Shown here: positions 5,222 through 5,365 of the stretch, one piece after another | Position numbering within the stretch: the stretch's first letter is position 1 | Layout: the number at the start of each line of letters is the position of its first letter | Assembly (NCBI RefSeq): GCF_015207245.1 | Contig: NZ_JADEXF010000313.1 | Coordinates: forward strand, 1 to 5,365 | Source of the DNA: Nostoc cf. edaphicum LEGE 07299 | GTDB lineage: Bacteria > Cyanobacteriota > Cyanobacteriia > Cyanobacteriales > Nostocaceae | Length of the DNA: 5,365 bases | Direction of reading: 5' to 3' | Translations under genes and position numbers: made by a program | Notes under the pieces: model-generated | What the model saw: only the letters and a program-made list of their open reading frames with translations | The model's database searches: none | What the model was told of the DNA's origin: nothing

Positions 5222-5250
5222 TGTAGCCAAATTTGGTTAAATTGCCTACA
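5222..5250. promoter_or_regulatory. Imperfect inverted repeat with inner palindrome
   Basis: TGTAG (5222-5226) and CTACA (5246-5250) flank a region that pairs further inward with one mismatch and one bulge. It includes the perfect palindrome CCAAATTTGG (5227-5236). On the minus strand it contains GTA-N8-AAC, one base from the NtcA consensus GTA-N8-TAC. It is a possible regulator site, unproven. Confidence 0.25.
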
Positions 5251-5365
5251 TGGAATAATTTTTGTTTTGATTCATTTCCTTATGCCAATAGTCTGCAACA
5301 GCAATTTTTGATGTAGCTAAATCAAATCGCTGTCGTTTGTTGATTTGCTTAACCTATCCTTTAGC

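Larger units (their letters stand above)
4952..5365. other. Upstream region of the operon, no convincing gene
   Basis: These 414 bases precede the first gene. No frame of useful length with a start was found on either strand. The region is AT-rich and holds, from the gene outward, a ribosome binding site, a large imperfect inverted-repeat element with a HIP1 copy, a weak promoter candidate inside it, a perfect 9-bp inverted repeat, and a further imperfect inverted repeat containing a CCAAATTTGG palindrome. A 35-codon open stretch on the minus strand (5249-5353, stop TAG 5246-5248) has no start codon at its head and could be a gene remnant or chance. Confidence 0.6.

Overview
The window comes from a cyanobacterium, most likely a filamentous, heterocyst-forming Nostoc/Anabaena-type strain. 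Four copies of the HIP1 octamer GCGATCGC, a heptanucleotide tandem array of the STRR type between two genes, a second degenerate 'ACGCAGAGG'-like repeat between two others, and the protein sequences all point that way. The genus is inference; no rRNA or other marker gene is present.

Everything recognisable is on the minus strand and reads as one probable operon, from right to left: two paralogous four-helix membrane proteins of the DUF2231 type (4451-4951 and 3837-4454, joined by an ATGA overlap), then subunits II (2843-3775), I (1168-2829) and III (471-1073) of a heme-copper terminal oxidase. A possible 44-codon hydrophobic ORF (268-402) and the start of a small predicted lipoprotein (257 down to the window edge) follow. 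About 410 bases upstream (4952-5365) hold no convincing gene but several inverted repeats and a weak promoter candidate.

The oxidase is not an ordinary cytochrome c oxidase. Subunit II has lost the CuA ligands: the C-x-E-x-C-x3-H-x2-M motif is D-x-Q-x-S-x3-F-x2-M. Subunit I keeps all heme and CuB ligands but has Asn-Asn where the usual His-Asp of the Mg site stands. This is the pattern of the cyanobacterial 'alternative respiratory terminal oxidase' (ARTO, cox3/ctaII type), thought to take electrons from quinol rather than cytochrome c or plastocyanin. Subunits I, II and III would form the O2-reducing complex in the membrane. The two DUF2231 proteins, with matching conserved histidines, are the least understood part of the cluster and could be accessory redox or assembly proteins.

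No RNA gene, complete mobile element, CRISPR array or convincing terminator was seen. The far-right end holds a 35-codon open stretch without a start that could not be assigned.
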